Shown: in pieces, positions 1-7,128 of the stretch | Layout of the letters: each line of letters opens with the position of its first letter | How positions within the stretch are numbered: the stretch's first letter is position 1 | Source: Ruminobacter sp. | GTDB taxonomy: Bacteria; Pseudomonadota; Gammaproteobacteria; Enterobacterales; Succinivibrionaceae | Direction of reading: 5' to 3' | Length of the DNA stretch: 35,426 nucleotides | NCBI GenBank assembly: GCA_017940385.1 | Contig: JAGAYS010000011.1 | Coordinates: 1-35,426, forward strand | Made by a program: the position numbers and the translations under genes | The notes under the pieces: model-generated | What the model was told of the DNA's origin: nothing | The model's input: only the letters and a program-made list of their open reading frames with translations | The model's database searches: none

Positions 1-1
1 A

Positions 2-67
2 GACGAAGACGACAACATACAGTCATTGGACGAACTGGATATTATCCTAAGTGAAATCGAGAAATAG
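2..67 (+). CDS. C-terminal end of an unidentified protein (partial)
   Basis: An open frame enters from the left edge and ends at a TAG at 65-67. It encodes only 21 residues, rich in Asp and Glu, with the last residues SEIEK. A hairpin follows directly, as expected at the end of a gene. The fragment is too short to identify a family, and an acidic tail occurs in many proteins. The gene converges on tsf. The reading frame is visible, but that it is coding is inferred from the downstream hairpin and the absence of any competing frame. Confidence 0.45.
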   Translation, partial: DEDDNIQSLDELDIILSEIEK

Positions 68-68
68 A

Positions 69-103
69 AAGACCGAACCTCACGTTATTTGAAATTCGGT
101 CTT
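69..103 (+). terminator. Hairpin after the partial gene, possible terminator
   Basis: AAGACCGAA (69-77) pairs with TTCGGTCTT (95-103) across a 17-nt loop. It starts two bases after the stop codon of the partial gene. No clear T-run follows, so it is either a weak terminator or a 3'-end protective structure. Confidence 0.4.
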
Positions 104-150
104 ATGTGTCCTAAACATATGAATTACAACAAAGTTTAGGCAGGAAATTA

Positions 151-179
151 AAAAAGGCTGTACGGAGGACAGCCTTTTT
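151..179. terminator. Bidirectional intrinsic terminator, tsf end
   Basis: AAAAAGGCTGT (151-161) pairs with ACAGCCTTTTT (169-179) across a 7-nt loop. It carries an A-run on the left and a T-run on the right, so it can work on both strands. It lies 25 bp past the tsf stop codon and also faces the converging gene from the left edge. Confidence 0.85.
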
Positions 180-204
180 CATGACATTTAATCAAAAGTT
201 AAAA

Positions 205-1104
205 TTACTTCTGAGCGGCAGCAACCTGCTGAGCAACTTCAGTAGCAAAGTCAACAACCTGCTTTTCGATACCTTCGCCAACAACCATGCGAACGAATGA
301 CTTAACAACAGCGTTGTTCTTCTTAAGAAGATCACCAACGGTGATGCTGTCATCCTTAACGAAGTTCTGAGTGGTAAGAGATACTTCGCCGGTGTACTTA
401 GCCATACGACCGTTGATGATCTTTTCAACGATTTCAGCTGGCTTTGGCTTAGCAGCTTCAGCATTTTCTTTCATAGCGATTTCAAGCTGAACCTGACGTT
501 CATGTTCAACCTGTTCAGCAGGAACATCAGAAGGATTTACATACTGTGGAGCAAGACCGCAAACGTGCATTGCAACATCGTTTGCAAGAGCACTGTCACC
601 ACCTTCCATGTCAACTAAAACGCCGATACGCTTGTTGCCGTGAATGTATAAACCAACGTTACTACCCTTAATTGCGGATACACGACGGATTGACATGTTT
701 TCACCAATCTTGGCAATAAGATTGTTTAAGAAAACTTCAACGGTTTCACCGTTTGCATAGGTTAAAGCCTTGATTGCTTCAACATCGGTAACATTGTTTT
801 CAGCGGCAAGAGCAACAACGTTGTTGCAGAATTCATTGAAGCTTGCATCCTTTGCAACGAAGTCGGTTTCGCAGTTGATTTCAGCGATAAACACGCCGTT
901 AGCTGATGATGCAGAAACAATAACGCCTTCAGCGGTTACACGACCGGCCTTCTTTGCAGCCTTGGCCTGACCGTTCTTACGCATGTCGTCAATTGCCTTT
1001 TCGATGTCACCGTCAGCAGCAACCAATGCCTTCTTACAATCCATCATGCCTGCGCCGGTACGTTCACGCAGTTCCTTTACGAGAGCAGCAGTAATATTAG
1101 CCAT
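205..1104 (-). CDS. tsf: Elongation factor Ts
   Basis: EF-Ts is the cytoplasmic guanine-nucleotide exchange factor that recycles EF-Tu from the GDP form. The 299-residue product starts [20 protein letters not shown] and continues with MDCKKAL, the conserved N-terminal UBA-like domain. The TDFVAK stretch of the core that inserts into EF-Tu is also present, at about residues 80-86. The length is slightly above the E. coli protein (283). The ATG has an AGGGA ribosome site nearby. It lies 76 bp downstream of rpsB on the same strand, the standard rpsB-tsf operon, and a strong terminator follows. In many gammaproteobacteria pyrH follows tsf, but here the transcription unit ends and a convergent gene lies beyond. 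The family assignment is secure. Confidence 0.98.
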   Translation of the reverse strand: MANITAALVKELRERTGAGMMDCKKALVAADGDIEKAIDDMRKNGQAKAAKKAGRVTAEGVIVSASSANGVFIAEINCETDFVAKDASFNEFCNNVVALAAENNVTDVEAIKALTYANGETVEVFLNNLIAKIGENMSIRRVSAIKGSNVGLYIHGNKRIGVLVDMEGGDSALANDVAMHVCGLAPQYVNPSDVPAEQVEHERQVQLEIAMKENAEAAKPKPAEIVEKIINGRMAKYTGEVSLTTQNFVKDDSITVGDLLKKNNAVVKSFVRMVVGEGIEKQVVDFATEVAQQVAAAQK

Positions 1105-1135
1105 CTTTTTAATATTCCCTAAAATTCTTGAATAA

Positions 1136-1159
1136 ATGAGGAGAGGAACCTCTCCTCAT
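1136..1159 (-). promoter_or_regulatory. rpsB-tsf intergenic hairpin (attenuator-like)
   Basis: An 11-bp perfect inverted repeat (1136-1146 with 1149-1159) lies between rpsB and tsf. In the minus-strand mRNA it is followed only by a short U-poor stretch, so it would attenuate or stabilise the message rather than fully terminate. E. coli has a known hairpin at the same place between rpsB and tsf. That the role is the same here is inference. Confidence 0.6.
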
Positions 1160-1180
1160 AATTTACGAGTGAGTGTCAGA

Positions 1181-1903
1181 TTAAGCTTCGGCAGCTTCTT
1201 CCTTGGCACTTGCGGTAGTAGCAGCTTCACGAGCTTCGTTAACGGTTGCAGCTACGGCACTGAGGTAAAGGTTGATTGCACGAATGGCATCATCATTACC
1301 AGGAACTACATAGTTAACCTGATCTGGGTTTGAATTGGTATCAACAACTGCAACTACAGGAATACCGAGCTTGTTGGCTTCCTTGATTGCAATGTGTTCA
1401 ACTTCAGCATCGATTACGAACAGAACATCAGGTAAACCGCCCATATCCTTGATACCGCCAAGGCTCTTTTCGAGCTTAGCCATGTCACGGGTACGTTCAA
1501 GAGCTTCCTTCTTGGTAAGCTTGTCAAAAGTACCGTCGGTAGCCTGGGTTTCGAGTTCCTTGAGACGCTTGATTGACTGTCTTACGGTCTTCCAGTTGGT
1601 AAGCATACCGCCTAACCAACGGTGGTTAACGTAGAACTGTCCGCACTGAGAAGCAAATTCCTTAACCTGTTCAGAAGCTGCACGCTTGGTACCAACGAAT
1701 AATACCTTACCCTTATCTGCTGCCTTCTTGCTGATGAAGTTTAAAGCATCGTTGAAGAGAGCTTCAGTCTTGTCAAGGTTGATGATATGTACACCATTAC
1801 GTGAACCGTAAATGTACTGCTTCATCTTAGGATTCCAGTAACGGGTCTGGTGACCGAAATGTACACCAGCTTCGAACATTTCGTTAATTGAAACTTTAGC
1901 CAT
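1181..1903 (-). CDS. rpsB: 30S ribosomal protein S2
   Basis: S2 is a small-subunit protein that assembles late and contacts S1. The product has 240 residues against 241 in E. coli. It begins [20 protein letters not shown] and shows the family signatures [20 protein letters not shown] and the [15 protein letters not shown] stretch near residues 93-107, plus [12 protein letters not shown] in the C-terminal half. The start codon follows an AAGGA site at a normal distance. It is the first gene of the rpsB-tsf unit and is divergent from map, an arrangement shared with E. coli. The leader carries a consensus promoter, a terminator-like hairpin and a pseudoknot-capable structure, listed separately, so autoregulation by S2 is likely. 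Confidence 0.98.
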   Translation of the reverse strand: MAKVSINEMFEAGVHFGHQTRYWNPKMKQYIYGSRNGVHIINLDKTEALFNDALNFISKKAADKGKVLFVGTKRAASEQVKEFASQCGQFYVNHRWLGGMLTNWKTVRQSIKRLKELETQATDGTFDKLTKKEALERTRDMAKLEKSLGGIKDMGGLPDVLFVIDAEVEHIAIKEANKLGIPVVAVVDTNSNPDQVNYVVPGNDDAIRAINLYLSAVAATVNEAREAATTASAKEEAAEA

Positions 1904-1920
1904 TTTATTAATTTCCTTAT

Positions 1921-1974
1921 GGGGTTATTCCTCCACCGAACGGGAATGTGAACTGATTACAGCACCCCCACATT
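1921..1974 (-). promoter_or_regulatory. Probable S2 (rpsB) mRNA leader with pseudoknot
   Basis: In the minus-strand mRNA, AAUGUG (plus positions 1969-1974) pairs with CACAUU (1945-1950). The loop of that stem holds GGGG (complement of 1965-1968), which can pair with CCCC (complement of 1921-1924) just upstream of the rpsB ribosome site. A hairpin whose loop reaches the region near the Shine-Dalgarno is the known design of the gammaproteobacterial rpsB leader (the t44 region in E. coli), where S2 represses its own translation. The pairing is seen in the sequence; the autoregulatory role is carried over from the family. Confidence 0.6.
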
Positions 1975-2006
1975 TACCTTTTTCATATCCGGTGTGTGTA
2001 TTAGAC

Positions 2007-2037
2007 AAAAAAACCTCCGGCACCTGCCGGACTTTTT
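2007..2037 (-). terminator. Terminator-like hairpin inside the rpsB leader
   Basis: TCCGGC (2016-2021) pairs with GCCGGA (2026-2031) around a 4-nt loop. On the minus strand it is followed after two Gs by seven Ts (complement of 2007-2013), the form of an intrinsic terminator. It lies between the rpsB promoter at 2064-2093 and the gene, about 25 nt into the expected transcript. It therefore looks like an attenuator rather than the end of a gene. On the plus strand it also has a T-run, so it could block antisense transcripts. Confidence 0.6.
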
Positions 2038-2063
2038 GTACAACTTGAACAAAAAGCGTGCAG

Positions 2064-2093
2064 ATTATACATTATTACGCTCATGTATTTCAA
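2064..2093 (-). promoter_or_regulatory. Sigma-70 promoter of rpsB-tsf
   Basis: Read on the minus strand, TTGAAA (2088-2093) and TATAAT (2064-2069) are separated by 18 bp. The -10 box is consensus and the -35 box matches 5 of 6. The bases after the -10 box are GC-rich (CTGCACGC), the kind of discriminator seen at stringently controlled ribosomal promoters. Confidence 0.75.
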
Positions 2094-2279
2094 TATTTTT
2101 TATTATATGACACAGATATGTACAAACCTCACCCAAAGCCAGCCCTAATATCTTCCGAAGGCCCGGGAACATTCACTTTTTCTGCTTTTTTGCTGTTAAA
2201 CGACAATCATTAATGTATATATTTACGGATAATAATTTTCAATATTCCAAATAAGAAAAACAATCCGTCACTCCAATGG

Positions 2280-2285
2280 TATAAT
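2280..2285 (+). promoter_or_regulatory. -10 box of the map promoter
   Basis: TATAAT stands 103 bp upstream of the map start codon, preceded by GG. No good -35 hexamer is seen 16-18 bp upstream (AAAACA-like sequence there), so the promoter may need an activator or be weak. It would give a leader of about 95 nt that contains the hairpins at 2307-2348. Confidence 0.45.
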
Positions 2286-2306
2286 ACGGCCGTGAATTTT
2301 ATTAAC

Positions 2307-2348
2307 AGCCTGAAAGTCAGGTGTCTCCTCAAGACATGGCGTAAGGCT
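2307..2348 (+). promoter_or_regulatory. Structured 5' leader of map (three-way-junction-like)
   Basis: AGCC (2307-2310) can close with GGCT (2345-2348). Inside are two small hairpins, CCTGA/TCAGG (2309-2313 with 2317-2321) and TGTCT/AGACA (2322-2326 with 2332-2336). The first hairpin competes with the closing stem for two bases. CTGAAAGT occurs twice, once on each side. I do not recognise a known riboswitch class here. Confidence 0.35.
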
Positions 2349-2388
2349 GAAAGTTATTAATCAGGTATTTATCAGTTAAGATGTAATT

Positions 2389-3192
2389 ATGGCCAGTAAC
2401 ATTATCATAAAAACCCCTGAGCAGATTGAAAAACTCAGGGTTGCAGGAAAAATCGCCGCCGAAGTTCTGGAAATGATTGAGCCTCATGTTCAGGCCGGAA
2501 TCACCACCGAGGAACTGGATGACATAATGCTCAGATTCATAGAAGACGACAAACAGTCGATTTCAGCATGTCTGGGATACCACGGTTATCCAAAGTGCAC
2601 CTGCATCTCAGTTAATGAAGTTGTGTGCCACGGCATTCCGGGAAAACACAAGCTTCACAACGGCGACATCGTAAACATTGACGTAACCGTAATCAAGGAC
2701 GGCTTTCACGGAGATACCAGCAAAATGTTTATCGTAGGCCAGACCTCCCCAAGAAATCATCAGTTGGTTAAAGTTACCCAGAACTGCCTCTATGAGGCCA
2801 TCCGTGCCATGGGTCCGGGAAAGAATCTGACTGAAGTAGGCAGGGTTATCGAAGGCATTGCCAAAAAAGAAGGATTTTCCATCGTCAGGGACTACTGCGG
2901 TCACGGTATCGGCGAAGGATTCCATGAAGAACCTCAGGTAGTTCATTACTATCCTAATCCGTACAGCGTAATTCTCAAGCCGGGAATGGTATTTACCATT
3001 GAGCCAATGTTAAATGCCGGAACATGGAGAGTTAAGGTTAACCGCAAGGACGGGTGGACCGTAACAACAGCCGACAAACAACCGTCAGCCCAGTTCGAAC
3101 ACACCATAGTGATAACCGAGACCGGATGCGAAGTACTGACATTGCGCCAGGAAGAGGAAGAAACTCTGGGACGCTATATAACGGCAAAATAA
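2389..3192 (+). CDS. map: Methionine aminopeptidase, type I
   Basis: The enzyme removes the initiator methionine from nascent proteins with a small second residue and uses two metal ions in the cytoplasm. The 267-residue product carries the five metal ligands in order: Asp in NIDVTV, Asp in GDTSKMF, His in CGHGIGEGFHEEP, Glu in TIEPM and Glu in QFEHT. The substrate-side His is in YHGYP. The length equals the usual bacterial type I enzyme (264 in E. coli), with no N-terminal zinc-finger extension. The ribosome site is weak (TAAG). The gene is divergent from rpsB and next to glnD, as in E. coli, but here glnD converges on it instead of following it. Confidence 0.97.
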   Translation: MASNIIIKTPEQIEKLRVAGKIAAEVLEMIEPHVQAGITTEELDDIMLRFIEDDKQSISACLGYHGYPKCTCISVNEVVCHGIPGKHKLHNGDIVNIDVTVIKDGFHGDTSKMFIVGQTSPRNHQLVKVTQNCLYEAIRAMGPGKNLTEVGRVIEGIAKKEGFSIVRDYCGHGIGEGFHEEPQVVHYYPNPYSVILKPGMVFTIEPMLNAGTWRVKVNRKDGWTVTTADKQPSAQFEHTIVITETGCEVLTLRQEEEETLGRYITAK

Positions 3193-3218
3193 CCATTCCG
3201 TAAATCTCAAATAAGCAA

Positions 3219-3263
3219 AGAAGCCGTAAAACACCATACTCAATGTGTTTTACGGCTTCTTTT
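3219..3263 (+). terminator. Intrinsic terminator of map
   Basis: A 16-bp perfect stem (3219-3234 with 3245-3260) with a 10-nt loop is followed by TTT. It lies 26 bp after the map stop and between the convergent map and glnD genes, so it may also stop glnD transcripts, though the T-run is poorer on that side. Confidence 0.85.
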
Positions 3264-3296
3264 ATCGTTACGTCATGTAACGGTAACGCCCAGCAA

Positions 3297-5912
3297 TTAA
3301 CCGCTCTGTGAATCTAGACGCAATACCAGCTGCTCCCTGAGTGACTCGCGGCATTCGGCAGATATGGCCTTCCCGTTCTTATCCGTCACGGAAAAGAAGT
3401 CATCAGCCCTCTCGCCGGTTGTGGTAATTTTGGCCGCATGGATTATCAGCTCATTCTCGCTGAATACCTGGGCAATTTTCGCCAGAAGTCCCGGAATATC
3501 CAGTGTGGTGATCTCAAATGAGGTCACGGCAGCGTTACCGTCATCGAGGAAGGTTATCGTCGTCGGGTGTCTGAACTGTTTCAGCTTCTGCGGCATCGGT
3601 TTAATCCTGGAAGGAATGAATTCCTCTGCGGCGAGTGCAGTGGACAGGGCCTTTCTGATGGCCGGTATTCTGTCAAAATCAATCTGACTGTCATTGTTAT
3701 CCACAAATGTGAAGGTATCCAGGGCATAATTATTGCCGGTATTTGAAATAATGGAGGCCAGTACGTTAAGATTTTTTTCCGCCAGTACCCCGGTTACCCT
3801 GGCAAACAGGCCGTTACTGTTTTTTGCGTACACAAAAAGCTCCGTACCGTTTGTCGACCTGTTCTGACCGAACAGAATCAGTGGACTGTCATCACCGGAA
3901 TGGTTAATGATATTCTGCGTATGCCAGGCAATCTGCTCAGGCTGATATCTTATAAAATATTCTGCCCCGAGATTAGTCCATATTTTGAATATGTCCAAAG
4001 GATTGTTACCCATTGCCGTGAGAATCTCCATTGCTCTTTTCTGATTCTCTCTTACATGAAGATTCAAATCAGGAGGATTCTCCAACCCTTTGCGAAGGGC
4101 ATCCCTGGTAGCAAAATACAGGGTTCTCAGCAGCGTATCCTTATAGCTGTTCCATTCCGTATCATTCGTTCCGCATATGTCTGCCACGGTAAGACAGTAA
4201 AGATAGTTAAGAAGATTCTCGTCACCTACGCGTCTTGCAAACTCAGCAACGACCTCCGGTGATGAAATATCTCTTCTCTGGGCAACAATTGACATGTAAA
4301 GATGATTACGCACAACCCAGGCAACCAGCTTGCTTTCGTAGCGGTTATATCCGTGAAGCTGACAGAAATAGAGAGCCTCGGGAGCTCCAAGTTCGGCGTG
4401 ATGCCCGCCCTGCCCCTTAGCTATGTCATGGAACAGAGCCGCAATAAACAGTAGTTCAGGCATGGTCAGATGGCTGTATATCTGACGGAAGAGGCTGAAT
4501 TCGGAATTTCTCTCGTGAGTAAATCTGTAAATATTCCTCAGTACCCTCATGGTATGCTCATCCACTGTGTAGGCATGAAACATGTCGAACTGCATGAGCC
4601 CCACTATCTTATCCCAATGAGGCATGTACAGTGACAGAATATGATGCTTGTGCATTATCGGCAGGGCCACTACGAGAGCCCTCGGCTGTCTGATTATTTT
4701 TTTAAAGGTTTCCCTGCACTCCTGCCTTTCATACAGATAATAGTTTATGCTTCGTCTGGCATTCCTTAGGTATCTTATGCAGTTTACGTGAATCCCCGTC
4801 AGCTCCTCCCTTTCCGTCAGAATAAGAAAAAGCTCGAGAATAATCTGAGGTCTGGTTACAAATATCTTTGGATCTATTACATCGATTAGGTTATCGCGGA
4901 AAAGAAAATACTGGTTAAAGATTTTCCCTTCAATCACTTTTTCCGGAAAGATCTTTTCATACATGAGCTGCATGGCAATTTCATTGAGCTCAACAACTCT
5001 GTGAAGGGTCTGGTAGAATCTTTTCATAAGAGTTTCAACCGGCGTGTTTCCATCCCCGGTGTAGCCAAGGTATGTTGCAACCTTCTGCTGCCTGTCAAAA
5101 GTAAGTCTGTTATCAGGCTTGTTGATTGACAGATGAAGAGCAAATCTTATTCTCCACAGAAAATCCTGACATTCCTTTAACTCCAGATATTCCATGCGTG
5201 TCAGAACACCGTTTGTATAAAGTTCCCTCAGTCCCGTGATGCCGAACCCCTTGTGAGCTATCCAAAGAATATTCTGAATATCCCTGAGTCCTCCCGGATT
5301 ATTCTTCAGATCCGGTTCAAGTTTATATATTGTGTCGTTGTGAGAAGAATGTCTGGCATTCTGCTCGGCCATTTTTGCCCTGTAGAATTCACGAATAGGC
5401 CAGAACATGTCGGACTCAACCCGTTCCTTAAACAGTCCGTAGGTTTCCTCGGATCCCGCAAGAAAACGTGATTCCAGATAATTGGTGGCAATAGTTACAT
5501 CCTTTGCCCCTTCCTCAAAGCACTCCTCTAGAGTACGGACGGACTGACCGATGTCAAGCCGCAAATCCCAGAGAAGGCTGGTAAACTCTGATATTCTTTC
5601 ATTAAGCTCGGCAGGTATGGGAAATCTGCTGATAAGAAGGATGTCTATATCGGAATGAGGCTGTAAATCAGCCCGTCCGTACCCTCCGACGGCAACCAGA
5701 CAGAGACTGCTGAATCGTTCGAAACCGAACTGACGGAAAAGTCTTCGCATAAGTTCATCAATAAATGAGGATCTGTTAAGAACCAGCTCATTAACGGTAA
5801 CACCGGCAAAGAAGGCTTCCTTCATGTCCTCAAACTGACGGGTGATGGCTTCACGCCCGTTCTGCATGTTTATTTCAGTTTCCTGCCAAAAACCGGTATT
5901 ACCGTCGTTCAT
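3297..5912 (-). CDS. glnD: PII uridylyltransferase / uridylyl-removing enzyme
   Basis: GlnD is the bifunctional nitrogen sensor. It uridylylates PII proteins when glutamine is low and removes UMP when glutamine is high, thereby steering glutamine synthetase and NtrBC. The 871-residue product has a nucleotidyltransferase core near residues 76-90 (GGYGRADLQPHSDIDIL, with the GG and the DxD metal-binding pair). An HD domain follows in the middle (FHDIAKGQGGHH), and two C-terminal ACT domains occupy the last 190 residues (one near VYAKNSNGLFARVTGVLAEK, one near LDIPGLLAKIAQVFSENEL). These are all the expected domains at full length (890 in E. coli). An AGGAT ribosome site precedes the ATG. It stands alone on the minus strand, convergent with map. 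Confidence 0.97.
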   Translation of the reverse strand: MNDGNTGFWQETEINMQNGREAITRQFEDMKEAFFAGVTVNELVLNRSSFIDELMRRLFRQFGFERFSSLCLVAVGGYGRADLQPHSDIDILLISRFPIPAELNERISEFTSLLWDLRLDIGQSVRTLEECFEEGAKDVTIATNYLESRFLAGSEETYGLFKERVESDMFWPIREFYRAKMAEQNARHSSHNDTIYKLEPDLKNNPGGLRDIQNILWIAHKGFGITGLRELYTNGVLTRMEYLELKECQDFLWRIRFALHLSINKPDNRLTFDRQQKVATYLGYTGDGNTPVETLMKRFYQTLHRVVELNEIAMQLMYEKIFPEKVIEGKIFNQYFLFRDNLIDVIDPKIFVTRPQIILELFLILTEREELTGIHVNCIRYLRNARRSINYYLYERQECRETFKKIIRQPRALVVALPIMHKHHILSLYMPHWDKIVGLMQFDMFHAYTVDEHTMRVLRNIYRFTHERNSEFSLFRQIYSHLTMPELLFIAALFHDIAKGQGGHHAELGAPEALYFCQLHGYNRYESKLVAWVVRNHLYMSIVAQRRDISSPEVVAEFARRVGDENLLNYLYCLTVADICGTNDTEWNSYKDTLLRTLYFATRDALRKGLENPPDLNLHVRENQKRAMEILTAMGNNPLDIFKIWTNLGAEYFIRYQPEQIAWHTQNIINHSGDDSPLILFGQNRSTNGTELFVYAKNSNGLFARVTGVLAEKNLNVLASIISNTGNNYALDTFTFVDNNDSQIDFDRIPAIRKALSTALAAEEFIPSRIKPMPQKLKQFRHPTTITFLDDGNAAVTSFEITTLDIPGLLAKIAQVFSENELIIHAAKITTTGERADDFFSVTDKNGKAISAECRESLREQLVLRLDSQSG

Positions 5913-6602
5913 AATTCAAATCCTGTTCACCACTGATTATTGTTTTTCCGGTCTTAAGCGAAAATGCACTCATATCCAGCCCGGATTCATTAATATATTG
6001 TTATCTCTACAAAATTCATGCCTGTTCAGAGGCTGTAACACAGCCGGATCAACTTCAGACATCCGCATATGACGAAACATTAGATATGAAAATTGTATAC
6101 CAATTTTTAAATATTACTCACGTACACGGCACAAATCTCCGCAAGAAATTAATCAAGCTCATAAAAACACGGGGGCCACTAAACTCCGGAAATTTTTAAA
6201 GCTTAAAGTCCCTCCTCTCAGCACGGGGAAACCAGACGGCATAATTAATAAAATTAAAGTGGTCATGTTATCACTGCGGGTACCGGAATGAAGAGTATTT
6301 CTTCACACAGGTTAAATGCCGTCATCACTCAATCTCCGTACAATTTCTGAAAGTACAGTAAGGAACAGTTAACACTCCTGAAATATTCTTCTTAAAAAAA
6401 TTGTTTTATTGTATGCACAACACATATGTAAATCCTTCAATCTGATATTATCAGTACATATTGGCGAACGGCAGAACGGTTTTATCTTTTTCAAAGTTTT
6501 ACACCAGAAATTATCCTGACCGACACAGCCTCACAGATATTTCTGACAAAACGGACTGCCAGTTTTTACGTCTTTCACCGAATGACCTGAGAGGTATCAG
6601 TC
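5913..6602. other. AT-rich gap between glnD and the subtilase unit
   Basis: This 690-bp gap separates two genes that diverge. I see no protein-coding frame with a ribosome site. The glnD leader side has a perfect small hairpin, GGCTGT/ACAGCC at 6031-6045. The right part should hold the promoter of the 6603 gene, and a TATTAT box at 6446-6451 is one candidate without a clear -35 box. Nothing else is supported. Confidence 0.5.
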
Positions 6603-7115
6603 TTGAATAACAGAATTATTTTTTCAGCAGTACTGGTCATATTTTTCTCATTCACGCTTATTTCCGCATCCCATGCGGAAGACAGTGTTATCAGAAATGG
6701 CGGCACGGTTATTTATACCGACGGTTTTAAAGTGGTTTCCCAGTCATCCGCCACTCACCGGATAACTGCAGATGCATCCGGAGATCCTCGGTCTGAATTT
6801 CCTTCTCTGCTCGGTACACTCGGGAAAAAGAAAGTAATAACCGGAAACAGGGAAAAGGGACACATAGCCTACGTCACCACAGCCACAGGACGAAGCTATA
6901 TCATCAGGGATGAGCTCATAGTCACCTGTGTCAGAAGCAGTCCTGACTGTCTTAACGATATGGCCGGCGCTGAAAAATTCTCCAAAAGATATTACAGAGT
7001 AAAAACAGACAGTTACGCAGAATGGCTCAAACTAAGGGAATCTCTTGAAAACCGACCGGATGTCTTCAGGGTATCTCCGACAATCGACTACGGCAACAGA
7101 GTGAAATTGCAGTAA
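6603..7115 (+). CDS. Secreted stand-alone subtilase prodomain-like protein
   Basis: The 170-residue product starts at a TTG placed 8 bp after a good GAGAGG site. Residues 1-25 form a signal peptide ending in SASHA, so the mature protein is periplasmic or exported. Residues 29-58 match in pattern the mature N-terminus of the protease encoded next (V-x-R-N-G motif, then S-x-x-A and I-T-x-D). The C-terminal half (about 97-165) resembles inhibitor I9-type propeptides of bacterial subtilases: a DELIV strand, then YYRVK, a helix with E-x-L-x-x-x-P-x-V, and a final strand ending in P-T-I-D-Y. Two cysteines (109, 116) could form a disulfide. It ends 13 bp before the protease start, so the two are probably cotranscribed. 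I infer an intramolecular-chaperone or inhibitor role delivered in trans. The fold match is by eye and not verified. Confidence 0.75.
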   Translation: MNNRIIFSAVLVIFFSFTLISASHAEDSVIRNGGTVIYTDGFKVVSQSSATHRITADASGDPRSEFPSLLGTLGKKKVITGNREKGHIAYVTTATGRSYIIRDELIVTCVRSSPDCLNDMAGAEKFSKRYYRVKTDSYAEWLKLRESLENRPDVFRVSPTIDYGNRVKLQ

Positions 7116-7128
7116 GGAAACAGTTTAT

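Larger units (their letters stand above)
1904..2388. other. rpsB/map divergent intergenic region
   Basis: This 485-bp gap holds the rpsB leader and promoter on the minus strand (1904-2093), about 180 bp of AT-rich sequence in which I see no gene, and the map promoter and structured leader on the plus strand (2280-2388). No open frame with a ribosome site was found in it. Confidence 0.7.
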
